NCBI GenBank assembly: GCA_027574665.1
Contig: CM050652.1
Coordinates: 4,444,589 to 4,508,588 of the forward strand
Reading direction: 5' to 3'
Origin: Rhynochetos jubatus
Taxonomy: Eukaryota > Chordata > Aves > Eurypygiformes > Rhynochetidae
Length of the DNA stretch: 64,000 nucleotides
Shown: piece by piece, positions 36,793-46,501 of the stretch
How the letters are laid out: every line of letters begins with the position of its first letter
Numbering within the stretch: the stretch's first letter is position 1
Notes under the pieces: model-generated
Database searches by the model: none
Told to the model about the DNA's origin: nothing
What the model saw: only the letters and a program-made list of their open reading frames with translations
Made by a program: the position numbers and the translations under genes

Positions 36793-36837
36793 GCTGTGTG
36801 GGTATCTCCCAAGAAAAGCTGTGTGTGTATCTGCCAG
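36789..36837 (+). repeat. Imperfect 25-bp tandem duplication
   Basis: Unit 1 (36789-36813, 25 bases) and unit 2 (36814-36837, 24 bases) share AAAAGCTGTGTG, then TATCT, then CC.AG, differing at a few positions. The first copy starts inside the A tract. Confidence 0.85.
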
Positions 36838-37122
36838 ACCTTCTCACTTGGATATTCTTGACAAATGACAGATTCACAGGTTTGACACATCTCCCCATGA
36901 TACTGTTCTGGATTCAACTCAAGGCAAAAAGAAAAGGACTCCAGCACAGCGCTGACTCAGCTGCACAATTTTTTGAGGGCACACTCTGCAGGGAACCCTG
37001 ACTGGAGTGGAGGGAAATTCATAAGCTGTGTGCAGATGAAATGTAACTGAAGATTATCTAAAGTTCAAATGGTGAAGGTGGACATTTTCATTGAGTTCAA
37101 TGACATTACAATGAAATCCTGA

Positions 37123-37163
37123 TTCTTTCTTCTTTCTTCTTTCTACTTTCTTCTTTCTTCTTT
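37123..37163 (+). repeat. Heptamer microsatellite (TTCTTTC)n
   Basis: Nearly six units of TTCTTTC; the fourth unit reads TACTTTC and the last is partial. A pure polypyrimidine tract apart from that one A. It ends 14 bases before an AG dinucleotide and so could act as a splice-acceptor tract on the + strand. Confidence 0.95.
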
Positions 37164-37178
37164 AAATGCCAACCAAAG

Positions 37179-37423
37179 ATGCCAAATATTCCCTGGTGTT
37201 TTCAAGTTGCAGAGTCAACAGCAGGCAACATATGCCTGCATTGCTACAACCACCCAAAATACACCCATCCCTCTCTCCTCATCCTGCAAAATGGTCTGAG
37301 TGACATGGCAAAGAAAGATTTCTCTTGTAGGTTACACTGGAACTGTGTTCCGCATGGCCAACCTGCAAAGTCAACAAGAGGCGCCTTTACAGAACTCCTA
37401 GTAGAATTTGTCCAAAAGTGAAG
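37179..37423 (+). other. Exon-like interval (polypyrimidine-AG ... AAG|GTAAGT)
   Basis: The 245-base interval is preceded by a long polypyrimidine tract and CAAAG, and followed by AAG|GTAAGT at 37421-37429, a full match to the vertebrate 5' splice consensus. It begins with ATG and stays open for 80 codons, stopping at TGA (37419-37421) just before the donor. The peptide has no recognisable domain. Chance, a lncRNA exon or a cryptic exon inside an intron are all possible; a protein-coding exon is unlikely. Confidence 0.2.
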
Positions 37424-37834
37424 GTAAGTGGAACAGCTTGTCCATCCTACTGCTTACAATTTGGAATCTGTGCATCCCCAGAACTATTACTAAGTGCTGA
37501 GCTCTGGGAAGCTGTGTAAACTTGCAGGAAGATTGCTAAGGATATTGTTTTAATCCTACTGACACTGATGGCTCAACTCTATTCTCTCTTCTGGGGTTAG
37601 AATTTAACCCTGACTTCAAAAATCTGAAAGAGTACTAAACACATGGATAATGAACCGGTATACAGATAAGTGTCAAAATGGATGTAAGTTGCTCTTTCAT
37701 TTCAAAATGGGCTTTTTGGGGAACATCCATCTTAACAACTCTTCCCTCCTAGAAAAGGAAGGTTTTGAATGCTGGCTTTTAATAATTCATGCAGTGATTC
37801 TTGCTGGATGCCACGTGGATGTGAATTTGCTTTT
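37424..37834. other. Non-coding stretch, no recognisable feature
   Basis: Unique sequence with no recognised repeat or gene. Confidence 0.55.
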
Positions 37835-38000
37835 CTTCCTCACAAAGCTTACATTCAATTGGGAGAAAAGAGCTAATATTTACATGTGTGAGGATCAACT
37901 GATGATGGTATTTGTGAGGTGAGAAATCTTATTATTACCATAGAAAGCATTTCTGAAATGAGCTGAGCTGGGGATTTGAAGTTCCCCACAGCTAAGCGAA
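37835..38000 (+). repeat. Possible MIR/L3-like ancient retroposon fragment
   Basis: Contains 'ctcacaaagcttacattcaattgggaga' (compare 'cccaaagagcttacaatcta' in old L3/MIR-type repeats) and, further on, 'gaaatgagctgagctggggatttgaa' (compare 'gcagagctgggatttgaac'). The blocks are in the right order but very diverged. Confidence 0.35.
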
Positions 38001-38797
38001 CATCACACTAGTCAGAAGAATACTATTCTCTGTGTCTGCAAAGTCAGTCCGATAACTGTGCATGCAATATGTTCTCTAAATGGGTCTTTCAAGTCACTCT
38101 GCTCATCCTATTGAGATCCTCACTGAAGATGGACACACTTCACTATTCCTCTAACTTAGTTGTGCTGGTGACAAATCAGTTTCCACAGTCATTTAAGCCA
38201 ACTCTCAGCGTTGGGACACTTGCAGATATACCATCTGTGATGTCTGTAATTCAGAGGTAATGACATTTGTCCACTAAAAACTGGATCAGTATCCTAAATC
38301 TTTTTCACTAAATATCAGAGAATTTCAGTTACTACCAAGTTAGGCAGAAGCTACTGACTCCAATAACACATCTTTAAACACAGAGCCAAAAATGGTTCCC
38401 ATAATTCTGTCTTTACCCTGCACATGAATTCTGTCTTCAGACTTGGATAAGTAAAATCATGAACAGAGTGAGTCTGATTGCAATGAAAAACTTTCAGAAT
38501 TTCCTTTTCATATGAAACCAAACTTTTGTTTTCCTCTCTCTTGAGGGATGTGGTGTAGAAGAAATATCAGCTGCTCATGAGAAGATACATGAAATGCATA
38601 AAAATGGACTTTCCCGTACATGAGGTTTTCATGTTTCAGAATTTTTTCACAGCTTTGGTAAAGGATGAATGGAAATATTTTGTGAAGAGGTCTTACATGA
38701 GTCAAAACAATCAATGAAAAATTATCAAAACATTTCATTTCAAGAATTTCAAAGTGCCATTTCTGCTGAGCCTTGGCTATATTGTTTTGACTACAAT

Positions 38798-38812
38798 AAA
38801 AAAAAAAAAAAA
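38798..38812 (+). repeat. Poly(A) tract, 15 A
   Basis: A15 preceded by 'caat', so an AATAAA word overlaps its start. No retroposed transcript is recognisable upstream. Confidence 0.9.
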
Positions 38813-38990
38813 GTAATTTGAATCCAATGTGGATTTTTTCTAGCCTCAGCAAAGTCAAGTCATTTGATAAGGAATCCTGAAAACATTTTCGATATTCTGA
38901 GTTTTGTCCTGCTTTAGTAAATATTATGTGCAGTGTTTACAGTAGTGGCTCTCATTATCCTGCTGCCTGGCCACTTCATGCTCTCTAACA

Positions 38991-39007
38991 TTTTTTTTTT
39001 TTTTTTT
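38991..39007 (+). repeat. Poly(T) tract, 17 T
   Basis: Uninterrupted T17; simple sequence. Confidence 0.9.
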
Positions 39008-42000
39008 GCATGTCAGCTCTGCAATTTACATAGAAGTTGTTCATTAATTTTAAAATTGGGAACATGCCTTCCAAAGTCTGAAATTCTGTTCAACAAAGAC
39101 ATACAGGTCTTTAATGACAAGACTGATAAATCTTCATATAGTCCCTGTTGTTTTCTGCAGGAGAGGGAAGATGAATATCTCTCAGGATGTGAGATTAACA
39201 GTTTCCCAAGGCCGTAATTCATCTGTAGTCAAGGGGGGATTTGAAAGGGCTATATTCATACTATTCCTTGGATTTGCCTTCCTCCCCACCAACTTCCTCC
39301 ACTATAGTAGCAATAGAACATCGTCACTAAACTGGGGGACACTGGACCAACGTGCAGATTAACCTATTTACCCTTAAAACCCTGATCTTTGCCTCTGCTA
39401 ATGCAAATTTACCTTGAAATTAGCACAGAAACCAAGCCTGGTTGGTGACTCATTATACAGTGGGGACCTTTTGAATCATTCCTCCCCCCACATATGTATG
39501 CATAATGCCTGCACACCAAGAAAAAACCCAGAAGCCTGGCTTCTTTCTACAAAGAGCAATGGTTTCAATCTGAATTGAGGTTTTTGAAGCTAGGAGGGTT
39601 TTGCAGAGGATCTGAGACCTTCCATGCCTACGCATTCCTTAACCACCAAATCCTCACCCCAGGGCTGTGTGCACAGAAGTCAATGAAGACAAAGGAAATA
39701 GGTATGTCGCCAGCCTGGCCAAACAACAGACTGTGTTGTGACCTTGAAGCATGTCCAGTCATTGGGTCAGATGGACACAATCATGTGTACGTTGCGTGCC
39801 ACATGCCAGATGGAGCTTGTATGACAGAGAACTTATGTATGCATGCTAGTGCATATGCATCCTCCTGGAGATAACTATTCCCATGTGAAAATTTCTGTAG
39901 CTCAAACATTGATTTTTTGTATGATCTGAGTCAGTGCCATGTCTCTTGTCCCTGTGGTGCTTGTGCTTCTTGTCTATGCAGGTCATGAGCTGATGTAAGT
40001 CAAAACGTGCACCTGCACAGCCAGCATAAGAGACTGATGTTAGCTGAGAGCTGTAGGTAATCATGGGACAACCTGTACTTAATTAGAATGTATTTGTGAA
40101 TTCAATTACTCATGTTTGGAAGTTTCTGTAAGATCAAGGCTCAGTATTGTACCCATGGCCTTTATGTTCACTGCATGGGTAGTAGCAAAAAACAATACTC
40201 TTTGTCCAAGTTTCAAGGTTTCTGCCAATATTTGTCATCTGGGATACATTCCCTATCTTTTCCCTCGCCTTTCTGTCTGAAGTAGCATCATCTGAATGGC
40301 AAGACACATCACAGTTACACATGCATATTGTTTGTTACTTGGCTTATATTCAGACTCCATGGAGAAACACTCATAAAAATTGTCCTTAACAAAGGATAAC
40401 AGCAACAAAACTTTGCAGATGTGTTAATGAGGTATCTGGGGCTGGACAAACAGTTAAAGTCATGCCGTTTGAAGGCAGAGTGTTTAATGGTTCCATTCTG
40501 TGTGGCTGCTGGCTGGGATGAATCTGTTTACAAGAATATCACTTTAAAAGTTAAGATTTATCTTCTCTTAGTGAAGTACTGTGGGATTATGTTCACACAG
40601 TTGTATAGCAGAGAGTTACTTAGATTAAAGCTCTCTGCTTGGCATCATTAGTTGCCCTGCAGTTCCTGACAATGCTTCTACAGCTTCATGGAGATCGGGA
40701 ATTGACTTTAAGACAGTCTGAAATAAATTTTTATGTTCTTAGAAGTCAACATCTATACTTCTTTGAAAATCAGGTTGGTTTCCTTTCCTCCTTTCTTCCC
40801 ATCTAGTGAGGTCCTTCCTCACTTAGAACAGGAGCAGGTACAAAGAGGATATATATCAAGGCTCATCGCTCTTTCCAGCACTAGGACACATTGCCATCCT
40901 GCGTAAGTGCAAAGAGCAACACAAGGGACACAGTCAAGAAGAATTGGGTTCTCCTGGTCCAGGACATTAGCACTGCAGGTGCCACTTAAACTTTGCATTA
41001 AGCCCTCAGCAATGAAAAGTGTTAGTGATTTTGAGCCAAGAGATTTCCCATGGAATGGGGATTTCTCTGTTTTGCAGGAAAGCTATGAAACTGTCTTTCC
41101 TTTTAAAGTGAAACAGTCCTGCATTGTATAAAATTTTCCCACAGCAAATCACAACTGGAGTCATATTAAAGTAAAATTAAAATGGTTACTTTTAATAACA
41201 CTGAAATATCTCATTCCAGCTGCAATTGTTTTGAATTTTATAGCACAGTTACCCAGAAAGCATTTTTTATAAGAAATGTTAGGTGGGAGAAAAAAAATAA
41301 ATAGGTAAAAGACCTCATCAGATATCTATTTGATTTGACTTGTACCCCCAAATTAAATTCTGTGTAAACTGTCAGCTTCCTCTGGTTCATCTGTGTCCTA
41401 TTTCTAACAAGACAAAGGAATGCCTTTAAAACCTTTCACCTAGCGATGTGAAGGTTGCAGCCAGGTAACATGGCCCACAGGAAAACAGCATTGTCCACCA
41501 AAATGCTTTGATTTGACATGTTGTTACAGCTGGCAATCAGACTTACTGACAGACAAACACACAGGTCCTGTGTCTGTCCTCTAACCCTGCTTGTTTTCTC
41601 TGTTATGTTAAAGACTCCTCTCCAGCTTCAAGTCCTTCCTGACTACTGCTCATGAATCCTACACTCAGATATAAAGCAGAAACCACTGTGAATCCCTGAA
41701 AAGGTTCATTGCTTGAATGTGGGTGTTATTTTTGGAGGTATAGAGGTTGAGTGTGCATAGGGCTGACCCCTGTGCAGTCACTGTTATTTCTTTTATGTGG
41801 GTAGAAGAGTAGGTAGGAAATAACATTGCCGATCACCCACTCTTCACTCTTGCTAGGTATGCTGCATCTTTTCAAAAGCCATCTCACAGCAACTGATGGC
41901 CTTCTTGCTAGCCTCAAGCAGCATTTCACGAGCGATTAAAATGGTTGGGGATGTGCCTGGGGGAGAGGGTATTCCTCTGGCCTCTATTTAAATGAAGCTG

Positions 42001-42583
42001 CTATTCATTCACTATAATTTCTAATTACCAGCACTATAATTGAAGCACTGGAGGAATCTATATGAGGAAGGGGGTTGAGGCAGAGTGATTTTATTAAAAC
42101 AGGGGTTGGTGAGCTTGGTGCCAATGTCATCTGAGCAAATGTAATTCAGCTCAGAGGGATGCAGGTGAAGATGAGGAGGAGACAGGAATGGTGCCAGCAT
42201 AGCCATGAAGTAGAAGGAGATTTGTCATATTTCCCACCAGACATTTTCGGGTGATGTTCGTTCCTTCACAGCAGCGTGTATAACCCAGTTTGGCTTGATG
42301 GAAGAAGATACAAGAATGAGAGACAACAGAAGATACTCTGGATGCTACCAGGTATAATGATCGTGTTGTCAGTGAAATTTTAGGAGCAATGGGTAAAGGG
42401 AAGCCCCTTACTTTTTCTCTCTCCTGTTACATTCCCCAGCTCCTAGATGGTCTGGCCTCTCTAGGATTTGTGACAATAGTACAGGCCATGTTGAAGTTTT
42501 GAGTACCTTCCCCTCCTCCCTCTCCCATATTTAGGCTCCCCACACCCTGCACGGTCTTCTTCCATGTCCATGCCCAACCCCCA

Positions 42584-42704
42584 GAAGTGTTCAAGGCCAG
42601 GCTGGATGAGGCTTTGAGCATCCTGACCTAGTGGAAGGTGTCTCTGCCCATGGCAGGGGGCTTGAAATGAGATGATCTTTATAAGGTCTCTTCCAACCCT
42701 ACAA
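42584..42704 (+). mobile_element. CR1 LINE 3' fragment (first of tandem pair)
   Basis: Starts at 'gaagtgttcaaggccaggctgg' and continues through the CR1 blocks '.tggatgaggctt.gagca.cctg', 'tggaaggtgtc.ctgcccatggcaggggg' and 'tct.ttccaaccct'. It covers only the end of ORF2 and the 3' UTR. It is the same subfamily, in the same orientation, as the longer copy 37 bases downstream. Confidence 0.9.
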
Positions 42705-42717
42705 GGAAGCTGGGGGG

Positions 42718-42740
42718 GTGTGTGTGTGTGTGTGTGTGTT
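42718..42740 (+). repeat. (GT)n microsatellite between two CR1 copies
   Basis: About 11 GT units, preceded by a G7 run. It sits at the junction between the 3' end of one CR1 fragment and the truncated 5' end of the next. Confidence 0.95.
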
Positions 42741-43075
42741 GCTTTTTACAAAGGCCTGTAGTGACAGGACAAGGGGTAATGGATTTAAATTGAAAGCAGG
42801 GAGATTTAGATTGGATATCAGGAAGAAATTCTTCACAGAGAGAGTGGTGAAACACTGGGACAGGTTGCCCAGAGAAGCTGTGGATGCCCCATCCCTGGGA
42901 GTGTTCAAGGCCAGGTTGGATGAGGCTTGGAGCAACCTGGTCTAGTGGAGGGTGTCCCTGTCCATGGCAGGGGGTTGGAACTAGCTGGTCTTTAAGTTCC
43001 CTTCCAACCCTAACCATTCTAGGATTCAATGATTCTATAACCCCAACTATTCTATAATTGTATGATTTTATGATA
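42741..43075 (+). mobile_element. CR1 LINE, 5'-truncated (second of tandem pair)
   Basis: The most complete CR1 3' region here. The + frame gives the ORF2 C-terminal motifs 'SDRTRGNGFKLKAGRFRLD', 'KFFTERVVKHWDRLPREAV' and 'SLGVFKARLDEAWSNLV' with no stop up to 42945, then the 3' UTR with 'ccatggcagggggttgg' and degenerate ATTCTATG-type octamers at 43015-43075. The open C-terminal frame suggests this copy is younger than the others, but it lacks the RT domain and is inert. Confidence 0.93.
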
Positions 43076-43439
43076 CTCGACTGCATTGCTTTCGCCGTTT
43101 CCCTATAGCAATTCAGCTGGGCAGCTGTAAGATCTGTTGGGACAGGAGACAAGGAGTACAGTCTCTCCTTTATTGTAGATGATCAAACTCATACTTGTGT
43201 CCAGCTCTAGAGCTTAATTTTGCCTTAATTTTAAATAGCCATGAAAATAGCCAGGGCCTTCCTTTAGATAAGAGACAGCTGTGAAGTTTGGATGTTGCTC
43301 CAAATTCCCCCATAGTCTGGGACTGTGCCAAACTGGGGATGTTGTATGAGCTAATCACTCACAGAAATTAGGGTCTGCTCTGAAAGGCAAGTGCTTGTTG
43401 TGCTGAATGCACAATATTAAGATCTTATCTTGCTTTACA
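43076..43439. other. Non-coding stretch, no recognisable feature
   Basis: Unique sequence after the CR1 tail; nothing recognised. Confidence 0.55.
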
Positions 43440-43640
43440 AGCAGACTAAACCCAGAATGAATCAATTATGAGATTAGAATTAATCCAATAATCCTCTGTT
43501 CTTCTGTGCCTGGAATCAGATGGTGTATCTGTAGCGATAGTGTTAGTTACGGCAAATCACCGTTTGTCCCATTTTATTAAAAGCCTTTCCCAAGCGTTAA
43601 CAGCTTGGGTGAGAGGTTGAAATGAAATTAAATTGAAATC
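43440..43640. promoter_or_regulatory. Candidate conserved element with paired TAATCC sites
   Basis: Two direct TAATCC words (43481-43486 and 43489-43494), spaced 8 bases start to start, with a nearby GATTA (43472-43476) and a CAATTATG just upstream. TAATCC is the core bound by K50 homeodomain proteins (OTX, CRX, PITX). Unusually for this window several CpGs are retained (for example at 43534, 43551 and 43561). Conservation cannot be judged from the sequence alone. Confidence 0.25.
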
Positions 43641-46464
43641 TCTCCTCTTTGAATGATTGCCATTGTGCACACATCCTTTGCCTCAGCTGCCCAGAGAGGT
43701 TGACCAACGCAGTAAAATGCCCCGTGACTGTGGCAATGGGATGTGGAGAAGTTCTGTTGAGAGATTTTCAACCCTGGACATGTCTGCCAGTGTAGCTGAG
43801 CTACTGGCACAGAGGAAGCCAGAAAGCATTACTGACCTCCTTAAATTTCTTTTGCAGACTCCTAACATTGCAGTTTGGGCTCAGGGCAAAAAGTCGAAAC
43901 GTGTCTCCCTGCATACCAATTGTGCCTCTCACCAGCCACGTCTTGAATACTTGTTCTCTCTCCCTTCTTCTATATGCTTTTTACACTCCCATCTGCCTTG
44001 GCCTAAATCTGGATAGTTGCTCTCATGACACATCTTTTGCATATGAGACCAGACATGAGCAAGCACATTGTCATTTGCCTCATTTTACTATTTAACATTT
44101 GTGCCTCAAATTCAGTGCTTCAAACCCAGACTGTGTTCCTTACTCCTTTTCTTTAAAACCAATGAAAAACAAACAAAAACCAAACCCAAAAATATCCTAC
44201 TATATGCAGCTATAAACAGTCTTTATTTGGGCCATCAGGGCTTGAAACTGAGATTTTTAGTGCTCATATAGGTCTGTCACTGTATCCAGGACATGGGAGC
44301 TGTTGAGTGGCGTTATTATCCCTGTGCACACTCTCAAGGGATGTGCCTAGATGCTGCTCACCTCAAAGCTCATTGGAGAGCTCGGCCGTGCCATGGAGCC
44401 ACAGAAAAGTGGGAATCAGACATCCAGAAGTGGTCCTGGCTATTGAGAAGGAAGAGGACCTAATGGCTAGAGCAGAAAGCTGACCAGATTATTGGGTGTC
44501 ACCCTTTTTCCCCATTGGTTTGCAGTGTTGTTCATAGTGAAGGTGCCCATTGGATTGATGCTGGAGCCAAACAAGTGGATTGGGCATTTTGCAAGACAAC
44601 GATAAGTTTGAGGTTATTACAGAAAATGCCTTGCACAGCCTTTCTCTTCCATAGTTATCCCACCTGCAAAATGAAGCTGTAACAGCATTACCAGATCCTG
44701 ATCAATGAGAAGTGTCATGAAATGCATAAACCAGAGTATCATCTGGGGAAGAGGCGGGACAGGAACAGGAACAGGGGAGGAAGAAGATGACTGTTCACTG
44801 TGGTCCTGCTTGTGTGTCCTCCTCAGGAAGCTAGGTTTGGTCCAGGGCCTGTGCACTGAAGGTGACATTCAAAATTTGAAGCCTGCTGCTAAAACAGGTG
44901 CTCCAGGGCTCTCCCTCTATCACCTTTCAATTCCTGTTTCCAATCAAAAACACTTGGAAAAAAATTAAAAATAGCCATGAATTTTCTTTTCATTCTGCTG
45001 AATAAAATCTGGGAAATTTTGTTTAGATTTTTCAAAATAACTGTCTAAAGCAAAGGAGTTACCTGGATAGTCTCAACTTTCACGGTTAAAATAGTCAAAT
45101 TCAGGAACAACTGAAAACAAAAGTTAAAGAAAAACATTTTTTCCATGTCTTTAATTTTAGGGCCCTGATGATGAAGTCCTGTTTGGAAACATTAAGAGCT
45201 GTTATGATATTAACCTAGAAACATGAACAGAGCTGTGAAAGGATCAAGACTTTGATTCTGCTATTTAGTTTTACTTGACTCAATTGCTTACTCTGCAGAA
45301 GTCATTTGACAGTTTAAGGAAGTTGAACTTCCCTGTGCTTCTAGCTAGGCTGGAAATATTGCCAAAGCAGACCCTTCATCCCAGATGCAGGCTCTCAACA
45401 ACTGAAAAATATTGAGAAAAATAGGGGAACTGGACATTCTTCATGACTCCATAAAAACTCAGCCCTTTCCTGCGGACTGGCTTGAGTGTGAGCTAGAGGG
45501 TGAGGAGAGTCGTACTGTGTTCCAGAGGTGATGTGCAACCAGACTTGGTAGAATTAAACTGCAGTGCTGTTCCTAATGACCAACACAGGAGGTCCAGAGC
45601 AAGAGTCCTCTATCCCAGGACTAAATTTAACAAGTCTTGCTCTGAACTGGCTCTTCCTTGGCACATGGCTCCACTGATAAACCAGAGAAGAAATATTTAG
45701 AGCAACCTGATTAGAAGAAAAATGTTTTAACATTTACAAAGAGATATTTTTAAAGAAAAACTTTGGTGGGAGCTGTGGGTCCTATTAATAGTTCTGCCTT
45801 TTCATCTCTGGGTCATCCCTTTAACAATCATGTCCTTCAGTCAGGAGCAACAAAACCTCATCCATACCTAGAAATTGTTTTAGACATGAGTTGGTCCAAG
45901 AAGCCTTTCAGTTGTGCCACACCACATTTAGTATCACCTCAGCTTCACACTTCATCTTGTAACTGTGTGAGCATTAGAGATGGACAAGTGCATCTTTGGC
46001 AAAAAACAAGATCTCTGCAATGGAAGCAAAAAGGCAGTCTCCCTGCCTTTTTGCTGCTCTTGTCCTTCTAAGGAAAATGTTGGCTCTATATGACAAGGCA
46101 ACAAGCAATAAGTGAGAAATAAGGAATGAGTGAAAAAAATAATGTGCAGCCTCATACTTTGGTTGCTAAGCTCTTTCAGACCTTTCAGAATATATGTAGC
46201 AGATTTTCTTAAATCAGCTGCATCCTAAGGGAGTTTTTTTTAAAATTTATATTTAGACCCCAGTTTCCTAAACTCTTGAATTCCTGCTCCAACACACCTC
46301 TTCCTTTTGGATGGGCACTGAATAATTCTAAGTAAAAACGGTTTAACTTTCAGAAGCCCATGACTGCTGGGGACAAGCTTGCAGAAATGTTTAGGGGATC
46401 AGTGATCTGCAAGAATCTACTGCTGGCCAAACTTTCTCTTTCGAGTGTTTCAGGAGAGATGAGC
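43641..46464. other. Non-coding stretch with a CAAA-rich run
   Basis: Unique sequence with a degenerate (CAAA)n run at 44165-44192. Open frames up to 119 codons (43657-44016, +) have no recognisable domain. Confidence 0.55.
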
Positions 46465-46501
46465 CCAGGCATGGCAGGGACCAGGCATGGCAGGGACCAG
46501 G
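46465..46501 (+). repeat. 16-bp minisatellite-like tandem repeat
   Basis: CCAGGCATGGCAGGGA is repeated twice exactly (46465-46480, 46481-46496), followed by the first 5 bases of a third unit. Exact copies point to a recent duplication. Confidence 0.95.

Larger units (their letters stand above)
38001..42583. other. Non-coding stretch with homopolymers
   Basis: Unique AT-rich sequence with an A15 tract (38798-38812) and a T17 tract (38991-39007). Open frames up to 116 codons show no known domain. No transposon sequence recognised. Confidence 0.55.

Noticed and set aside
38794-38812. AATAAA next to A15, possible processed pseudogene tail
   Set aside because: A real signal normally lies 10-30 bases before the poly(A), and no coding remnant is recognisable upstream.
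42679-43152. 157-codon minus-strand open frame
   Set aside because: It is the antisense of the CR1 copies at 42584-43075, and its C-terminus simply reads through the GT microsatellite.
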